Translations under genes and position numbers: made by a program | Shown: in pieces, positions 26,839-36,669 of the stretch | How positions within the stretch are numbered: position 1 is the stretch's first letter | Layout: each line of letters starts with the position of its first letter | Source: Brevibacillus sp. JNUCC-41 | GTDB lineage: Bacteria; Bacillota; Bacilli; Bacillales; DSM-1321 | Direction of reading: 5' to 3' | Assembly: GCF_014844095.1 (NCBI RefSeq) | Contig: NZ_CP062163.1 | Location: 1,426,001 to 1,490,000 of the forward strand | Length of the DNA stretch: 64,000 nt | Notes under the pieces: generated by a model | Databases searched by the model: none | Told to the model about the DNA's origin: nothing | The model's input: only the letters and a program-made list of their open reading frames with translations

Positions 26839-27741
26839 TTAACCTAGAATATCAGAAAGTGCACTTTGTACGTATGGAAATTGAAAGGAGTAATTGTGGT
26901 AAAGTGCTTTTTGAGGGAGTACCCGCTGCCCTTTTAATACCAACTGACTCATTTCACCAAGTACTACTTTTACTACAACCCCAGGAACATGAAGCCAATA
27001 TGGGCGGTGAAGGACGTCTGCAATGGACTGTCCGAATGATGACATGCGTATTGGATGAGGCGAGGTCACATTCAAAGGTCCTTCTACTTCAGAATTAATT
27101 ATGGCGAAGTACACCATCTCAACCGCATCTTGAATGTGCACCCAGGAAATCCATTGCATCCCACTGCCGATTGTCCCCCCAATACCTAATTTATACGGTA
27201 GCACTGTTCGCGGAAAGGCACCCTCTTGACCCAGAATGATGCCGAAACGCGCGAAGACCGTTCGAACGCCTAATTCTTCCGCCATTGCCCCTTCTTTCTC
27301 CCAACGCTTTACAACACTGGCCAAAAAGTCGTTTGCATCACTTTTGGAGGACTCATTAAACGTTTTGAAGTCTGACATACCGTAGTAACTTACACCTGAA
27401 GCGTTAACAAGAACTTTTGGCTTTGGGTGAAGATGTCTCAAAATTCGAATGACCTCTTTTGTGGCTGTAAGACGGCTATTCAAAATAACCTCTTTTTTAC
27501 TTTGGATCCACCGTCCGCTATTAATTGATTCCCCGGCTAAATTGACCACCGCATCGACATCCTTAAGTTCGTTTTCAGGTTGATGATCTGCAGAAAGCCA
27601 ATTGACATAATGAACGAATTCACTTGTTCTTTTATGATCAGGAAGACGCGTTAATATGGTTACTCGATGGCCTTTTTGAGTCAACAGGTGAGTCAGGGCT
27701 TGACCTACAAACCCGCTTCCTCCCGTTATAACAACATGCAA
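26839..27741 (-). CDS. TIGR01777 family NAD(P)-binding epimerase-like protein
   Basis: A 300-residue atypical short-chain dehydrogenase (SDR39U1 type). The N-terminal Rossmann motif ITGGSGFVGQAL is at about 4-15; AVVNLAGESI and a VSYYG catalytic-like segment follow, and the C-terminal DUF1731 part ends the protein. The start is the TTG at 27741, because AGGAGG sits 8 bases upstream; an in-frame ATG at 27759 overlaps that site. B. subtilis YfhF belongs to this family. It is the last gene of a unit with an HXXEE protein and a terpene cyclase. Its substrate is unknown; a link to the cyclase product is only a guess from position. Confidence 0.85.
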   Translation of the reverse strand: MHVVITGGSGFVGQALTHLLTQKGHRVTILTRLPDHKRTSEFVHYVNWLSADHQPENELKDVDAVVNLAGESINSGRWIQSKKEVILNSRLTATKEVIRILRHLHPKPKVLVNASGVSYYGMSDFKTFNESSKSDANDFLASVVKRWEKEGAMAEELGVRTVFARFGIILGQEGAFPRTVLPYKLGIGGTIGSGMQWISWVHIQDAVEMVYFAIINSEVEGPLNVTSPHPIRMSSFGQSIADVLHRPYWLHVPGVVVKVVLGEMSQLVLKGQRVLPQKALYHNYSFQFPYVQSALSDILG

Positions 27742-27774
27742 TTTACTCACCTCCTGCAACTGCTTTCTTATAAG

Positions 27775-28320
27775 TTAGTGAATAAAATAACGGCCTAAAA
27801 GATTGCCAACAAGAAAAATCGGGATCATGAGCAGGCTGACGGGGAGACTTGCAAAAAGTAATTGCCCGTCTATCAGGCCGTGTTCGAACAAACTGTCATA
27901 GGCAATAAGACAGTAAGGGATGAGAAGGAATAGCGCCGTTATGATGCCAGGTGTGTAGCCTTTGAAAAAGATGGACTGAACAATATGCATGATCGCTTGC
28001 AGAATAAATAAGTTGAGAATAGCTGTATATAAAAGAAAGCCCCCTCCGTTTAATGTGAGATGGGCAGTCACCACTGTAGTGAATGAAATAATCAACAAAA
28101 TCCAAGTAGCCGAAACAGAAAGCTGGGCAGCGGTTGAACCTAGTTTTTCCCTCATATTTAATATTAGTTGGACGAAAGAAGATTTTTGAAACCTATTTTC
28201 ACTTGCCTTCATGGAAGATTCAATGGTTATGATCTCTTCTAAGTCATGGAAAATAAAAATGATTGGGCACAACCAAATAATTGTATGAAGATCGAAAAAT
28301 TGGCGGAAAGTTTCAAGCAT
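27775..28320 (-). CDS. HXXEE-domain membrane protein
   Basis: A 181-residue integral membrane protein with about five hydrophobic segments. The name-giving motif is His25-Asp-Leu-Glu-Glu (HDLEE, 25-29) at the end of the first helix; a conserved region with a second charged pair is less clear. The ATG at 28320 is chosen because AGGAGG lies 6 bases before it; a longer frame to 28410 has no ribosome site. HXXEE proteins have no assigned function, though the motif looks metal-binding. The gene lies 33 bases before the TIGR01777 gene and 100 bases after the cyclase, so the three may be cotranscribed. Confidence 0.78.
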   Translation of the reverse strand: MLETFRQFFDLHTIIWLCPIIFIFHDLEEIITIESSMKASENRFQKSSFVQLILNMREKLGSTAAQLSVSATWILLIISFTTVVTAHLTLNGGGFLLYTAILNLFILQAIMHIVQSIFFKGYTPGIITALFLLIPYCLIAYDSLFEHGLIDGQLLFASLPVSLLMIPIFLVGNLLGRYFIH

Positions 28321-28420
28321 CTTTTGCCTCCTGCTTGTTGTAGTTTTGTTCATTGAATGGGAAAAACTAAAAAAAATGCAAAAAGTCACTTGAAAGCTAT
28401 TTGAATCCACAAATCCCTGT

Positions 28421-30289
28421 TTAGCTCCCTTCAGCTAATTTTTGATAATGGGCCAAGGCCAATAACGGAAAAACGTATTCGTAACAATGATAATTGATAT
28501 AAAAGGCTCCCGCCATTCCCCTTCCTTTCGGGTAGGCCTTTGCCCAATCTTTTTCTTTTCCATCTACTAAAAAAGCTGCGCCGCGTTTAATGTCAGGTGT
28601 GACTTCAGCCGCTGCTGAGATAAGTGTATCAAGGGCCCACGCTGTATGGGTGCGGGTACTTTCGCCCAACGGCACATAACAATTTTCGATATCACTTTTA
28701 CAGGATTCTCCCCACCCTCCGTCTTGATTTTGAATGGCCTTTAACCAGTTTACAGCCTTCTGAATGGCAGGATGATTCGGGGAAATCCCAACCGCAACCA
28801 TTCCCGTTACAGCCGCCCATGTGCCATAAATATAGACGCCCCAGCGCCCTACCCAAGAACCATCCGACTCTTGATTCTTTAACAGCCAACGAATCCCGCG
28901 TTTCACCATAGGATGATGAAAATCCAAATGAGTATAGTTCCCGAAAAACTCTAATGTCCTTCCCGTTAAATCAACCGTCGACGGATCAGTCAACAAATCT
29001 TTTCCGCCCTCGATCGGTAACAGGTTCAATATTTTCTTATTTACATTCTTTTCGAATGCCGCCCATCCACCGTCATTGTTTTGCATGGAAATGAGCCATT
29101 TGATTCCCCGATCCCATGCCTGTCGACAATCCACCCTTTCGATGGCTAACGTTCGAATCGCTCTTAGTGCTGCCGTTGTGTCGTCAATATCCGGATGGAT
29201 TGTATTCATGTCCTCAAAGCCCCAGCCTCCCGGCAACAGGTCTGGTTCATGAATGACCCAATCCCCGTATTTGACATGTTGCCGGGAGAGGATATATCGG
29301 TTTGCCTTCTGGACGGTATTCGATGAATAAGGGACTCCGGATTCTTGCAGAGCATAACTGATTAATGTCGTGTTCCAGACCGTAGCCGTCGCATATTGGC
29401 AGTGGCGTTCTCCATCAATCCGGCAGGTCATCGCATTTAAGCCTTGCAAGGCACGGGTAATCACCGGATGTGTATTCGAATATCCCCTCGCCAATAAGGC
29501 AAAAATCATCATAGAAGTTGAACCGAAATAATTACATAAGGTGCCATCCGGTTCTATTCTATCCAGCATATATTGTTCGGCGCGATTTAAAGCTAACTCG
29601 CGAAGATTTCCGGGGTAGTCTTTCAGGCCTTTTATCCCTTTTTGAATCGAATCGAAAACCGAGCGGAATTCCGGATCTTCTGTAAAAAACCGATTTTCTT
29701 TTTTGAGATACAAATCAGAGAGATCAGGAGACCGCAGTGTTCTCCTGCTAAAACCCAAATTGGCCAGAATCAGTAACGGGATGATGTTCGTTCTGCCAAA
29801 CATGGAGAAGTCAAAAAGATTAATTAGAAAGGAGTCCGGTATAAGCAGCACTTCAATCTTAATGGGGAAAGGCGGCCACTCGCACTGTCCGGTTAAAGCC
29901 AACAGGACTTTAAAAAGCATATGGACTTCTGTAGCCCCTCCGTTGGCAAGGATAAACCGCCTGGCTGCCTGGATATCCGGGTCACCCCGATCCCGGTAAC
30001 CGGAGTAAAGAAGGGCATAATAAGCTTCCACAGTGGACGTAAGGTTCCCTTTTCCTTCATCATAAAACAAACCCCATGAACCATCTTTCTGCTGTTTCCC
30101 AGCAATACGTTCCACCAGTTCTTTTATGAACGCCTCATCATTTATCTCCAATGTCCGCAATAAGATAATCATGTGACAGTCTGTTCCGATGCCGGTCTCA
30201 AAAGGATATTGCCAGGACCCATCATCTGATTGGTCCCTAATGAACTGATCGACGATTCTGTTCATTTCCTCATTTACCCGATGTCCCAT
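28421..30289 (-). CDS. sqhC: Squalene-hopene / sporulenol-type terpene cyclase, copy 2
   Basis: A 622-residue class II terpene cyclase, clearly paralogous to the one at 5671-7566. The acid motif DIDD is at 367-370 in GGWGFEDMNTIHPDIDDTTA, and the QW repeats DGSWQYPF, DGSWGLFYD, DGGWAAF, DGSWVGRWG and DGGWGES are intact, so it should be active. GAGGGGGG precedes the ATG. A sigma-E-like promoter lies upstream, which would fit mother-cell synthesis of a spore terpene such as sporulenol; this is inference. Downstream genes are an HXXEE protein and a TIGR01777 oxidoreductase. Confidence 0.88.
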   Translation of the reverse strand: MGHRVNEEMNRIVDQFIRDQSDDGSWQYPFETGIGTDCHMIILLRTLEINDEAFIKELVERIAGKQQKDGSWGLFYDEGKGNLTSTVEAYYALLYSGYRDRGDPDIQAARRFILANGGATEVHMLFKVLLALTGQCEWPPFPIKIEVLLIPDSFLINLFDFSMFGRTNIIPLLILANLGFSRRTLRSPDLSDLYLKKENRFFTEDPEFRSVFDSIQKGIKGLKDYPGNLRELALNRAEQYMLDRIEPDGTLCNYFGSTSMMIFALLARGYSNTHPVITRALQGLNAMTCRIDGERHCQYATATVWNTTLISYALQESGVPYSSNTVQKANRYILSRQHVKYGDWVIHEPDLLPGGWGFEDMNTIHPDIDDTTAALRAIRTLAIERVDCRQAWDRGIKWLISMQNNDGGWAAFEKNVNKKILNLLPIEGGKDLLTDPSTVDLTGRTLEFFGNYTHLDFHHPMVKRGIRWLLKNQESDGSWVGRWGVYIYGTWAAVTGMVAVGISPNHPAIQKAVNWLKAIQNQDGGWGESCKSDIENCYVPLGESTRTHTAWALDTLISAAAEVTPDIKRGAAFLVDGKEKDWAKAYPKGRGMAGAFYINYHCYEYVFPLLALAHYQKLAEGS

Positions 30290-30315
30290 GTTACCCCCCT
30301 CTTTCGAATACTCAC

Positions 30316-30344
30316 GTTGTATTCATATTCCTCTGGCAATATGA
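30316..30344 (-). promoter_or_regulatory. Sigma-E-like promoter upstream of cyclase copy 2
   Basis: On the minus strand TCATATT (30344-30338) fits the sigma-E -35 pattern KMATATT, and after 14 bases AATACAAC (30323-30316) matches the -10 pattern CATACAMT at 6 of 8 positions. The distance to the cyclase start codon leaves a short leader containing the ribosome site. Confidence 0.5.
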
Positions 30345-30411
30345 ATATGCATTTCTTTAATGGGAGAATCGAACGCAGTTAAAATGAAATGTTGATAAGG
30401 GATGATGATTT

Positions 30412-31542
30412 TTGTTTGATTCCTATTCGGATGTAAAGAAGGATTTGAAAAAAAAATTAAAAAGTAAATCTTCCGGCCTCCTGCCCTTTTTATCCGAAAA
30501 CGATAAACAACGCATTCACTATATAAGAGAACAGACAAAACAACATAATCAAAACAATGTTACACGGACTCGCGCTTATTATAATTTTTATCTTGAGCAT
30601 CCAGAAATCCATTGGGCCTTCCTTGGACATATGGTATCGAGGAACGTTGGCTGGAACATGACCGATTTAAAAGGGGATTTGCTGACAAAACTTCTGCCAG
30701 AAAGAGATCAGAAGGCGATTTATTCTTTTTTGGAACGCGGCAGCTGGTTGATTTTTCAGGATGTGTATCCCCAGTGTTTGATTTATGACCTAAGTGTGAA
30801 AGCCAACCAGGAAATGTTCCACCTTTTACACTTTTTTCACATTTCCACCTTTATGGAAACGATGTGGCGTTATTTTTGGAACAGCGGGGATTCCTACACT
30901 CTTGCGATTGCGACTGTAATAAATGAACAAAGTTATTTGGAAAAAAGAGTGATCCAAAATGATCATTTTAAAAAAACCGTAACCGGTACGGCCAGCTTCA
31001 AGTTGTATGATTTTTTGCGTTTCAATCACATTCTTTTTCCATACTGTGCAGAGGGAAATAGGCAACGAGCCTTACTTGCCGGCGCTACCTCGCGCCATTT
31101 CACTTCGCTTCACGAACGAATTTTATTCGGAAAAAGATTGTATGCCCTTCTTTTTCAGCGTACAAATATTTCAGCGGGCATTTTGAAATGGGCAAACGAT
31201 CATCCCCATACGGGTTCACGAAAAGATTATTGGCCCGATTTATTTAATGATGTAAACGAATTTTTCCCCCGTTCCCTTTATAAACCTCGGGTCAAGAATT
31301 GTAAGTTGAGAAAAGGCGCCGCCGACCGGTTGTACAGTCCACTGTTAAAATACGCCTGGCCGAATACTTCTCATGAAGATGCGGAAAGCGGCGACTGGTT
31401 TGAGGATTGGCATGTTCTGGACTATATTCATAAGGAAGTCGATGTGAATGGAGATGTATTCGGGAATTATTGCAAAACGCTTGAAATAATTGAGCTTGCG
31501 GTCATGGGAAAGGAAGCTCTTCTGTTACGGGAAGAGGAATAA
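30412..31542 (+). CDS. DUF2515 family protein (YppC-like)
   Basis: A 376-residue protein of the DUF2515 family, recognised from EIHWAFLGHMVSRNVGWNMTDL (split around residues 64-85), followed by an all-helical body with many aromatic residues. No signal peptide or clear transmembrane segment is visible. The start is TTG at 30412 with AAGGGATG upstream; no ATG in frame gives a better start. It is transcribed divergently from terpene cyclase copy 2, sharing an upstream region of 120 bases. Function is unknown; B. subtilis YppC is of the same family. Confidence 0.8.
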   Translation: MFDSYSDVKKDLKKKLKSKSSGLLPFLSENDKQRIHYIREQTKQHNQNNVTRTRAYYNFYLEHPEIHWAFLGHMVSRNVGWNMTDLKGDLLTKLLPERDQKAIYSFLERGSWLIFQDVYPQCLIYDLSVKANQEMFHLLHFFHISTFMETMWRYFWNSGDSYTLAIATVINEQSYLEKRVIQNDHFKKTVTGTASFKLYDFLRFNHILFPYCAEGNRQRALLAGATSRHFTSLHERILFGKRLYALLFQRTNISAGILKWANDHPHTGSRKDYWPDLFNDVNEFFPRSLYKPRVKNCKLRKGAADRLYSPLLKYAWPNTSHEDAESGDWFEDWHVLDYIHKEVDVNGDVFGNYCKTLEIIELAVMGKEALLLREEE

Positions 31543-31670
31543 CCATCAACGTGCGGTGATTTTGACGGCTGTTCTATATATTTTCATTGGTCGCTCCTTT
31601 CATTTTGACTTTTATCCCTCGAATTGTTGATTGTGTCATAACAGAAAGGGTAGATTGTCAGGAAAGAACA

Positions 31671-31805
31671 ATGATAAAACATACGGTACCATTTGTCTTG
31701 AAATCGTTGAAAAAGGAGACCTATGTTTGCGGTTACTTCGATTTAAGTGATCGCTTCCGTTATACAGCAGTTCAAATTAAGATAAATGAAACAACATTCT
31801 TGTAG
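31671..31805 (+). CDS. Doubtful small protein, 44 residues
   Basis: A short frame starting MIKHTVPFVLKSLKKET with AGGAAAG 4 bases before the ATG, ending six bases before a long hairpin. It has no recognised domain and no membrane segment. The ribosome site and the following hairpin favour a gene; the length and lack of a known family speak against it. It might also be a gene remnant. Confidence 0.25.
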   Translation: MIKHTVPFVLKSLKKETYVCGYFDLSDRFRYTAVQIKINETTFL

Positions 31806-31810
31806 ACTTA

Positions 31811-31850
31811 AGAGCCCCCGACAACTCCAATAGAAGTTGTCGAGGGCTCT
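31811..31850. repeat. Long inverted repeat without a T run
   Basis: AGAGCCCCCGACAACT and AAGTTGTCGAGGGCTCT pair over about 16 positions with one mismatch around a 7-base loop. Neither side is followed by a T tract, so it is not a normal terminator. Confidence 0.7.
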
Positions 31851-31939
31851 GTGTAATATTGGACTAGATCTACATTTTTTAACTTATAAACAAATTTATA
31901 AAGCATATGATGACAATTTTATGCTTCAAGTCACACAAA

Positions 31940-31968
31940 TAAAAAACCACCAATATATGTATTGGTGG
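31940..31968 (-). terminator. Terminator of ssrA
   Basis: On the minus strand CCACCAATA pairs with TATTGGTGG around CATA, followed by six T residues. The first arm contains the CCA end of the tmRNA. Confidence 0.9.
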
Positions 31969-32324
31969 AGACGGTGGGAGTCGAACCCACGTCCAGACAT
32001 AACGGCACTTAAGCTTCTACGAGTGTAGTCGATATATTCGCATTTCGCGAACTCATTAGCCTATCGACAGGCGGCAGAGCAGCTAGTCTGATTGGTCTCT
32101 TCCTTCATCCTCAGACGGTGGATTCCGGCGTATCCCACTTAGAGTGAGTCCCTTACCCTACCACGTGGGCCATGGAGGGAGGAACAGCTATCGACTGTTA
32201 TTAAGCAGCGAAAGCTAGGTTGTTGTTTTGTTTGCCAGTTATAGGCGTTGACGTTTTAACGAGGCCGATCCCCTCGACTCGCAACTTAAGCTCGAACTAT
32301 CCCTGTCGAATCCGTAACGTCCCC
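31963..32324 (-). ncRNA. ssrA: Transfer-messenger RNA (tmRNA)
   Basis: About 362 bases. The 5' end GGGGACGTTACG pairs with the 3' end CGTCTCCACCA as an alanine-tRNA-like acceptor, and GGGTTCGACTCCC forms the T arm. The 3' CCA is encoded. The internal reading frame reads GGC AAA CAA AAC AAC AAC CTA GCT TTC GCT GCT TAA, giving the degradation tag (A)GKQNNNLAFAA. It rescues stalled ribosomes together with SmpB, whose gene lies just upstream. The tag differs from the longer B. subtilis one (GKTNSFNQNVALAA). Confidence 0.95.
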
Positions 32325-32447
32325 ATGATAGAAATGGAGCGTACGAGAGAAGAATAGTCAGCAAGTTGGCTGATATTCAATTGTCATCGGTACAGGATTA
32401 ATTATAACAGATTGGTTCAAAAAATCAATTGTAAGGTCTTGGCAGTT

Positions 32448-32915
32448 CTACATCTTCTGCCGCTCACGGAAAGCACGTTCAATATCACGCTTCGCTTCCT
32501 TCTTCTTCAGGTCATCACGCTTGTCATATTGTTTCTTCCCTTTTCCGAGTCCGATTAAAACTTTGGCAAAGCCATTCTTTAAATACATTTTCAACGGGAC
32601 GATGGTGTAACCTGTTTCCTTTGTTTCGCCAATCAGCTTATTGATTTCCTTTTTATGCAGAAGGAGTTTACGTGTCCGCAAAGGGTCATGGTTAAACTGG
32701 TTTCCCTGCTCATAAGGGCTGACATGCATATTATGAAGATAAATTTCACCATTTTCTATTTTAGCAAAGGCATCTTTCAAATTCACTCGGGCCGCACGGA
32801 TTGCTTTGATTTCGGTCCCTTTCAAAACGATACCCGCTTCAAACGTTTGTTCAATAAAGAAATCATGATAAGCTTTTTTATTTTGTGCTAGTTGTTTACC
32901 TGAGCCTTTTGGCAT
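32448..32915 (-). CDS. smpB: SsrA-binding protein SmpB
   Basis: A 155-residue RNA-binding protein that delivers tmRNA to stalled ribosomes. The OB-fold begins [26 protein letters not shown] and continues EVKAIR-type strands; [18 protein letters not shown] is characteristic. The basic C-terminal tail ([16 protein letters not shown]) is the part that enters the mRNA channel. GGGGAGAG precedes the ATG. It sits between rnr and ssrA as in B. subtilis. Confidence 0.97.
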   Translation of the reverse strand: MPKGSGKQLAQNKKAYHDFFIEQTFEAGIVLKGTEIKAIRAARVNLKDAFAKIENGEIYLHNMHVSPYEQGNQFNHDPLRTRKLLLHKKEINKLIGETKETGYTIVPLKMYLKNGFAKVLIGLGKGKKQYDKRDDLKKKEAKRDIERAFRERQKM

Positions 32916-32982
32916 CTAACTCTCCCCTTTTAACATCCAATCGCGGCGAGAGGAAGAAATGATCATCCCCACGCCTCAATCT

Positions 32983-35340
32983 TTATCTCTTTTTTGGTTT
33001 TCTCTTGCGTTTGGCAGCTGGCGCATTTTCAAAGAATTTTTTCTTGTTTTTCGATTTTCTTCCAGAGGAAGTCGAATCTCCATTACGGCCGCCGCCTTTT
33101 CCTTCCTTACGTCCCCCATTGCCGCCTCGGCCGCGTTTGCGTTCACCTGAATTGGCTTTGAATATTTTCTTCTCGCCAGATGGACGCGGACGGCTTACCT
33201 TCATGCCGATGATTTCAAAATCGATGGCGCGTTCCTCTTTATTGACATTGGAAACACGTACGTCGATCTCATCGCCAATCCGGAACACATTACCGGTACG
33301 TTCCCCGATCATTGCAAGCTGACGCTCATCGAAGCGGTAATAATCATCCGTCATGAAGCTGACATGGACAAGTCCTTCAATGGTGTTCGGCAACTCGACG
33401 AACATCCCGAAATTCGTAACCGAACCAATGATCCCGGTATATTCTTCGCCGATCTTATCCAGCATATATTCCGCTTTCTTCAGATCATCCGTTTCCCGTT
33501 CAGCATCTACTGAGCGACGTTCACGTTTCGATGTATGATCGGCAATCTCAGGTAAATCAGCATTCCATTTCTCCTTCGTGGCTTCATCCATTTTACCTTC
33601 CACCAAGTAGGTCCTGATCAACCTGTGCACGATCAAATCCGGGTAACGGCGAATCGGCGATGTGAAATGTGTATAAAACTCAGCAGATAAACCAAAGTGA
33701 CCTAAGCTCTCCGGATCATATTTCGCCTGTTGCATGGAACGAAGCATGACGGTTGAAATGACCGTTTCTTCCGGTTTACCGGCAACTGCCTCAATGATTT
33801 CCTGTAACGCCTTAGGATGGACGTCATTGGCCGATCCCCGTACAATATATCCGAAATTCGTAATGAATTCGAAGAAACGCTGCAGTTTTTCCGGCTTTGG
33901 ATCTTCATGAATACGGTATATGAACGGAACGTCAAGACGGTGGAAATGCTCTGCAACGGTTTCATTTGCCGCAAGCATGAACTCTTCAATCAGCTTTTCC
34001 GCAACCGACCTTTCACGTAAAACCACATCAGTCGGATGGCCCTCTTCATCAACGATGACTCTCGCTTCATTGAAATCAAAGTCGATCGCACCGCGGTTCA
34101 TTCGGTTTTTACGAAGGATGGCCGCTAACTTCTCCATGTCCTGGAACATTGGCACCAACGCTTCATAGCGTTCGAGCTGTTCTTCATCTTTATCCACAAG
34201 GATTTTGTTCACATTGCCATATGTCATACGTTCCGTCGTCTTAATGACACTTTCAAAAATGTCATGATTGACGACTTTGCCATCTGGCGTGATTTCCATT
34301 TCACAAGAGAGTGTAAAACGATCGACTTGTGGATTCAAGGAGCAAATGCCATTCGATAAACGATGCGGGATCATCGGAATGACCCTGTCCACCAAATAAA
34401 CGCTCGTCCCTCTTTCCAAAGCTTCCTTATCGATTGGAGATCCTTCCTTCACATAATGGCTGACATCAGCAATGTGAACACCCAGCTTGTAATTGCCATT
34501 TTCAAGTTTAGAAACAGTAACAGCGTCATCCAGGTCCTTTGCATCCGCTCCATCAATCGTGACCAAAACATCATTGCGCAAATCCCTGCGGTTGCCTATT
34601 TCACTTTCTTGAATGGTATCCGAAACGGCATTGGCTTGCTCCATTACGTCTTCCGGGAACTCCATCGGCAAACCATATTTATGGATGACGGAAAGAATAT
34701 CCACGCCAGGGTCATTTTTATGCCCCAGAATCTCAATGACTTCGCCTTCAGCACTTATGCGTCCTTCAGGATAGGAAGTAAGTTTGACGACAACCTTATG
34801 GCCCTCTACCGCTCCATGGGAAGCGTGCTGTGGGATGAAGATATCGTTTGCGATCTTTTTATCATCAGGGATGACGAAACCAAAACTTTTACTTTCGGAG
34901 TATGTACCGACCACTTGTGTAATTCCGCGTTCAAGTATTCTGATGACCGTGCCTTCTTGCCTTGAGCCGGATGTTTCCGAAGATACTCGTACCATTACGA
35001 CATCTCCATGCATCGCTGTGCCCGTTTCATTTGGCGGAATGAAAATATCATCCATTCCTGGGTTATCCTCAGGTGTCACAAAGGCGAATCCCTTTGCATG
35101 CCCCGTTAATTTACCGCGGAACAAATTCATTTTTTGCGGCAGGCCGTAACGATTGCTTCTTGTTCTGACCACCAATCCCTTTTCTTCCATTTTTACTAAA
35201 GCCTTAACGAAATTCTTGAAATCTGCCGAGTCTTCGATTTTCAAAGCCTCTTCCAGTTCTTGTACCGTTAACGGCTTATACGCTTCATCCGTCATGTATG
35301 TCAGAAGCTTATTAATATGTTCTTGAATGTTATCTTCCAT
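32983..35340 (-). CDS. rnr: Ribonuclease R
   Basis: A 785-residue 3'-5' exoribonuclease of the RNB family. Order: an N-terminal winged-helix region, two cold-shock domains (about 70-220), the catalytic RNB domain starting near residue 255 with the metal-binding aspartates in [16 protein letters not shown], an S1 domain (about 625-710, [27 protein letters not shown] in part), and a basic, glycine/lysine-rich tail of about 60 residues. It degrades structured RNA and is required for decay of non-stop mRNA in trans-translation, consistent with its position before smpB-ssrA. AGGAGGG precedes the start. Confidence 0.97.
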   Translation of the reverse strand: MEDNIQEHINKLLTYMTDEAYKPLTVQELEEALKIEDSADFKNFVKALVKMEEKGLVVRTRSNRYGLPQKMNLFRGKLTGHAKGFAFVTPEDNPGMDDIFIPPNETGTAMHGDVVMVRVSSETSGSRQEGTVIRILERGITQVVGTYSESKSFGFVIPDDKKIANDIFIPQHASHGAVEGHKVVVKLTSYPEGRISAEGEVIEILGHKNDPGVDILSVIHKYGLPMEFPEDVMEQANAVSDTIQESEIGNRRDLRNDVLVTIDGADAKDLDDAVTVSKLENGNYKLGVHIADVSHYVKEGSPIDKEALERGTSVYLVDRVIPMIPHRLSNGICSLNPQVDRFTLSCEMEITPDGKVVNHDIFESVIKTTERMTYGNVNKILVDKDEEQLERYEALVPMFQDMEKLAAILRKNRMNRGAIDFDFNEARVIVDEEGHPTDVVLRERSVAEKLIEEFMLAANETVAEHFHRLDVPFIYRIHEDPKPEKLQRFFEFITNFGYIVRGSANDVHPKALQEIIEAVAGKPEETVISTVMLRSMQQAKYDPESLGHFGLSAEFYTHFTSPIRRYPDLIVHRLIRTYLVEGKMDEATKEKWNADLPEIADHTSKRERRSVDAERETDDLKKAEYMLDKIGEEYTGIIGSVTNFGMFVELPNTIEGLVHVSFMTDDYYRFDERQLAMIGERTGNVFRIGDEIDVRVSNVNKEERAIDFEIIGMKVSRPRPSGEKKIFKANSGERKRGRGGNGGRKEGKGGGRNGDSTSSGRKSKNKKKFFENAPAAKRKRKPKKR

Positions 35341-35373
35341 GAAAACCCTCCTATTCAGGGTATAATAAATTTG

Positions 35374-36120
35374 TTATTCGGACCAATCCAGACTTTCTAA
35401 AAATTCCAATACATCTTCATGCAACTGGTCTTTTTCTTTATCAAGAGTTATGACATGGCCGGATTCTTCATACCACTTGATTCGTTTGACCGGTGATTCA
35501 ATGGAATCAATAATAATATCGGCACTTTTCGGATTGATAACATCATCATGCCGGCCTTGCACGACAAATGTCGGAGCGTAAATAAGGTCGACGTGCTCTC
35601 TTACATCCGTTATCAATTCCTGAAGGGCCTTCAATGTACTCATCGGTTTATCGGCAAGGAGGTCCATTTCAAGCTCTATTTGCTCTTGAGTTTTTCCTTC
35701 GTACTTCTTAAATTCTCTGGCGTACTCCAATACTCCTTTAAACATCATTTCTTCACTTTTAATATGCATAGGCGCACACATCGATACGATACCCTTTATA
35801 GGTACAGTGTAACCTAATTTAAGAGAAAATACGCCTCCTAATGAGAGTCCGGCAACAGCAATTTCTTCATGGCCTTTGCTTTTCAGAAAATCATAGGCCA
35901 TCATGACATCTTTCCACCAATCCTCCGGGCCCGTTTTCACCAGCTCCTCTGGCGGGACGCCATGTCCTTTATAGTGCGGGGCATGGCAGGTGTATCCCTG
36001 TTTCTCCAAGTAACGGCCCAGCATCCGTACATCCGCCGAATTCCCCGTAAATCCATGTAATAGTAAGACAGCCCTTTTTCCGGCTTCAAAAGTAAAGGGC
36101 TGCTGCAGCTTGATTTTCAT
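35374..36120 (-). CDS. est: Carboxylesterase (YvaK/Est30 type)
   Basis: A 248-residue alpha/beta hydrolase. The nucleophile Ser93 lies in GLSLGG, the oxyanion motif is LLHGFTGN (20-27), the acid is the Asp in QGRHDDVIN and the histidine is in [10 protein letters not shown] near the C-terminus. The architecture matches Geobacillus Est30 and B. subtilis YvaK, which hydrolyse short to medium acyl esters in the cytoplasm. It lies between secG and rnr as in B. subtilis; its physiological substrate is unknown. Confidence 0.92.
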   Translation of the reverse strand: MKIKLQQPFTFEAGKRAVLLLHGFTGNSADVRMLGRYLEKQGYTCHAPHYKGHGVPPEELVKTGPEDWWKDVMMAYDFLKSKGHEEIAVAGLSLGGVFSLKLGYTVPIKGIVSMCAPMHIKSEEMMFKGVLEYAREFKKYEGKTQEQIELEMDLLADKPMSTLKALQELITDVREHVDLIYAPTFVVQGRHDDVINPKSADIIIDSIESPVKRIKWYEESGHVITLDKEKDQLHEDVLEFLESLDWSE

Positions 36121-36220
36121 GACTTCAAACTCCTTTATCAGTAAATAGAATGAAAAATATCCCTATCCTATAATTAAGTACTAAAATCACTATATCTATT
36201 CATGCAACTATTGTGCAAAG

Positions 36221-36250
36221 AAAAAAGCCTAGCTAATTAGCTAGACTCAT
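36221..36250 (-). terminator. Terminator after secG
   Basis: A near-perfect palindrome around TAGCTAATTAGCTA followed on the minus strand by GGC and six T residues, about 10 bases downstream of the secG stop. Confidence 0.7.
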
Positions 36251-36260
36251 TTTTGATCCA

Positions 36261-36494
36261 TTACACATCAAAGAAAGCAACAAGTAAAGTTAAAGCAAAG
36301 AATAAAATCGCCAATACTATCGTTGCACGATGTAAAATCAGGTCCAAACCGCGTGCCTTTTGCTTTCCGAATAGCTGCTCGGCACCGCCGGCAATCGCAC
36401 CAGATAAACCTGCACTCTTACCTGATTGAAGCAATACCGTCACAATGAGGGCGATACTGACAATCACTAAAAGCGTTATGAGAAATGCATGCAT
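36261..36494 (-). CDS. secG: Protein-export membrane protein SecG
   Basis: A 77-residue accessory subunit of the Sec translocon with two transmembrane segments (about 2-22 and 52-74) and the family motif [23 protein letters not shown] between them. The ATG at 36494 is chosen because AGGAGG lies 8 bases upstream; a frame open to 36563 has no support. It precedes est-rnr-smpB, the conserved Bacillus order, though a terminator-like hairpin separates it from est. Confidence 0.95.
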   Translation of the reverse strand: MHAFLITLLVIVSIALIVTVLLQSGKSAGLSGAIAGGAEQLFGKQKARGLDLILHRATIVLAILFFALTLLVAFFDV

Positions 36495-36669
36495 GCAATT
36501 ACACCTCCTGAAGAACCAATAAACAATTACTTTAACTTTACCACACCCAATAAATATCCACAATCTTTGTTATACTATGATGGTAAGAATTCCTAAAACC
36601 CATAGTCATTTATTTCTTTTTGAAACAAAGTTTGAGATAATTTGCATAAATAGAGAAAGAGGTGTCAAC

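Larger units (their letters stand above)
31543..31962. other. Gene-poor interval between the DUF2515 gene and ssrA
   Basis: About 420 bases without a confident gene. It holds one doubtful small reading frame, a long hairpin at 31811-31850 and the ssrA terminator at 31940-31968. The left part shows nothing recognisable. Confidence 0.6.

Noticed and set aside
31837..32028. Plus-strand reading frame with WWRRWESNPRP ending
   Set aside because: It lies across the tmRNA 3' end and terminator; this peptide pattern is a known artefact of translating tRNA-like T arms on the opposite strand.
34363..34965. 200-codon frame antisense to rnr
   Set aside because: A shadow of a well-supported RNase R gene; no ribosome site and no known fold.
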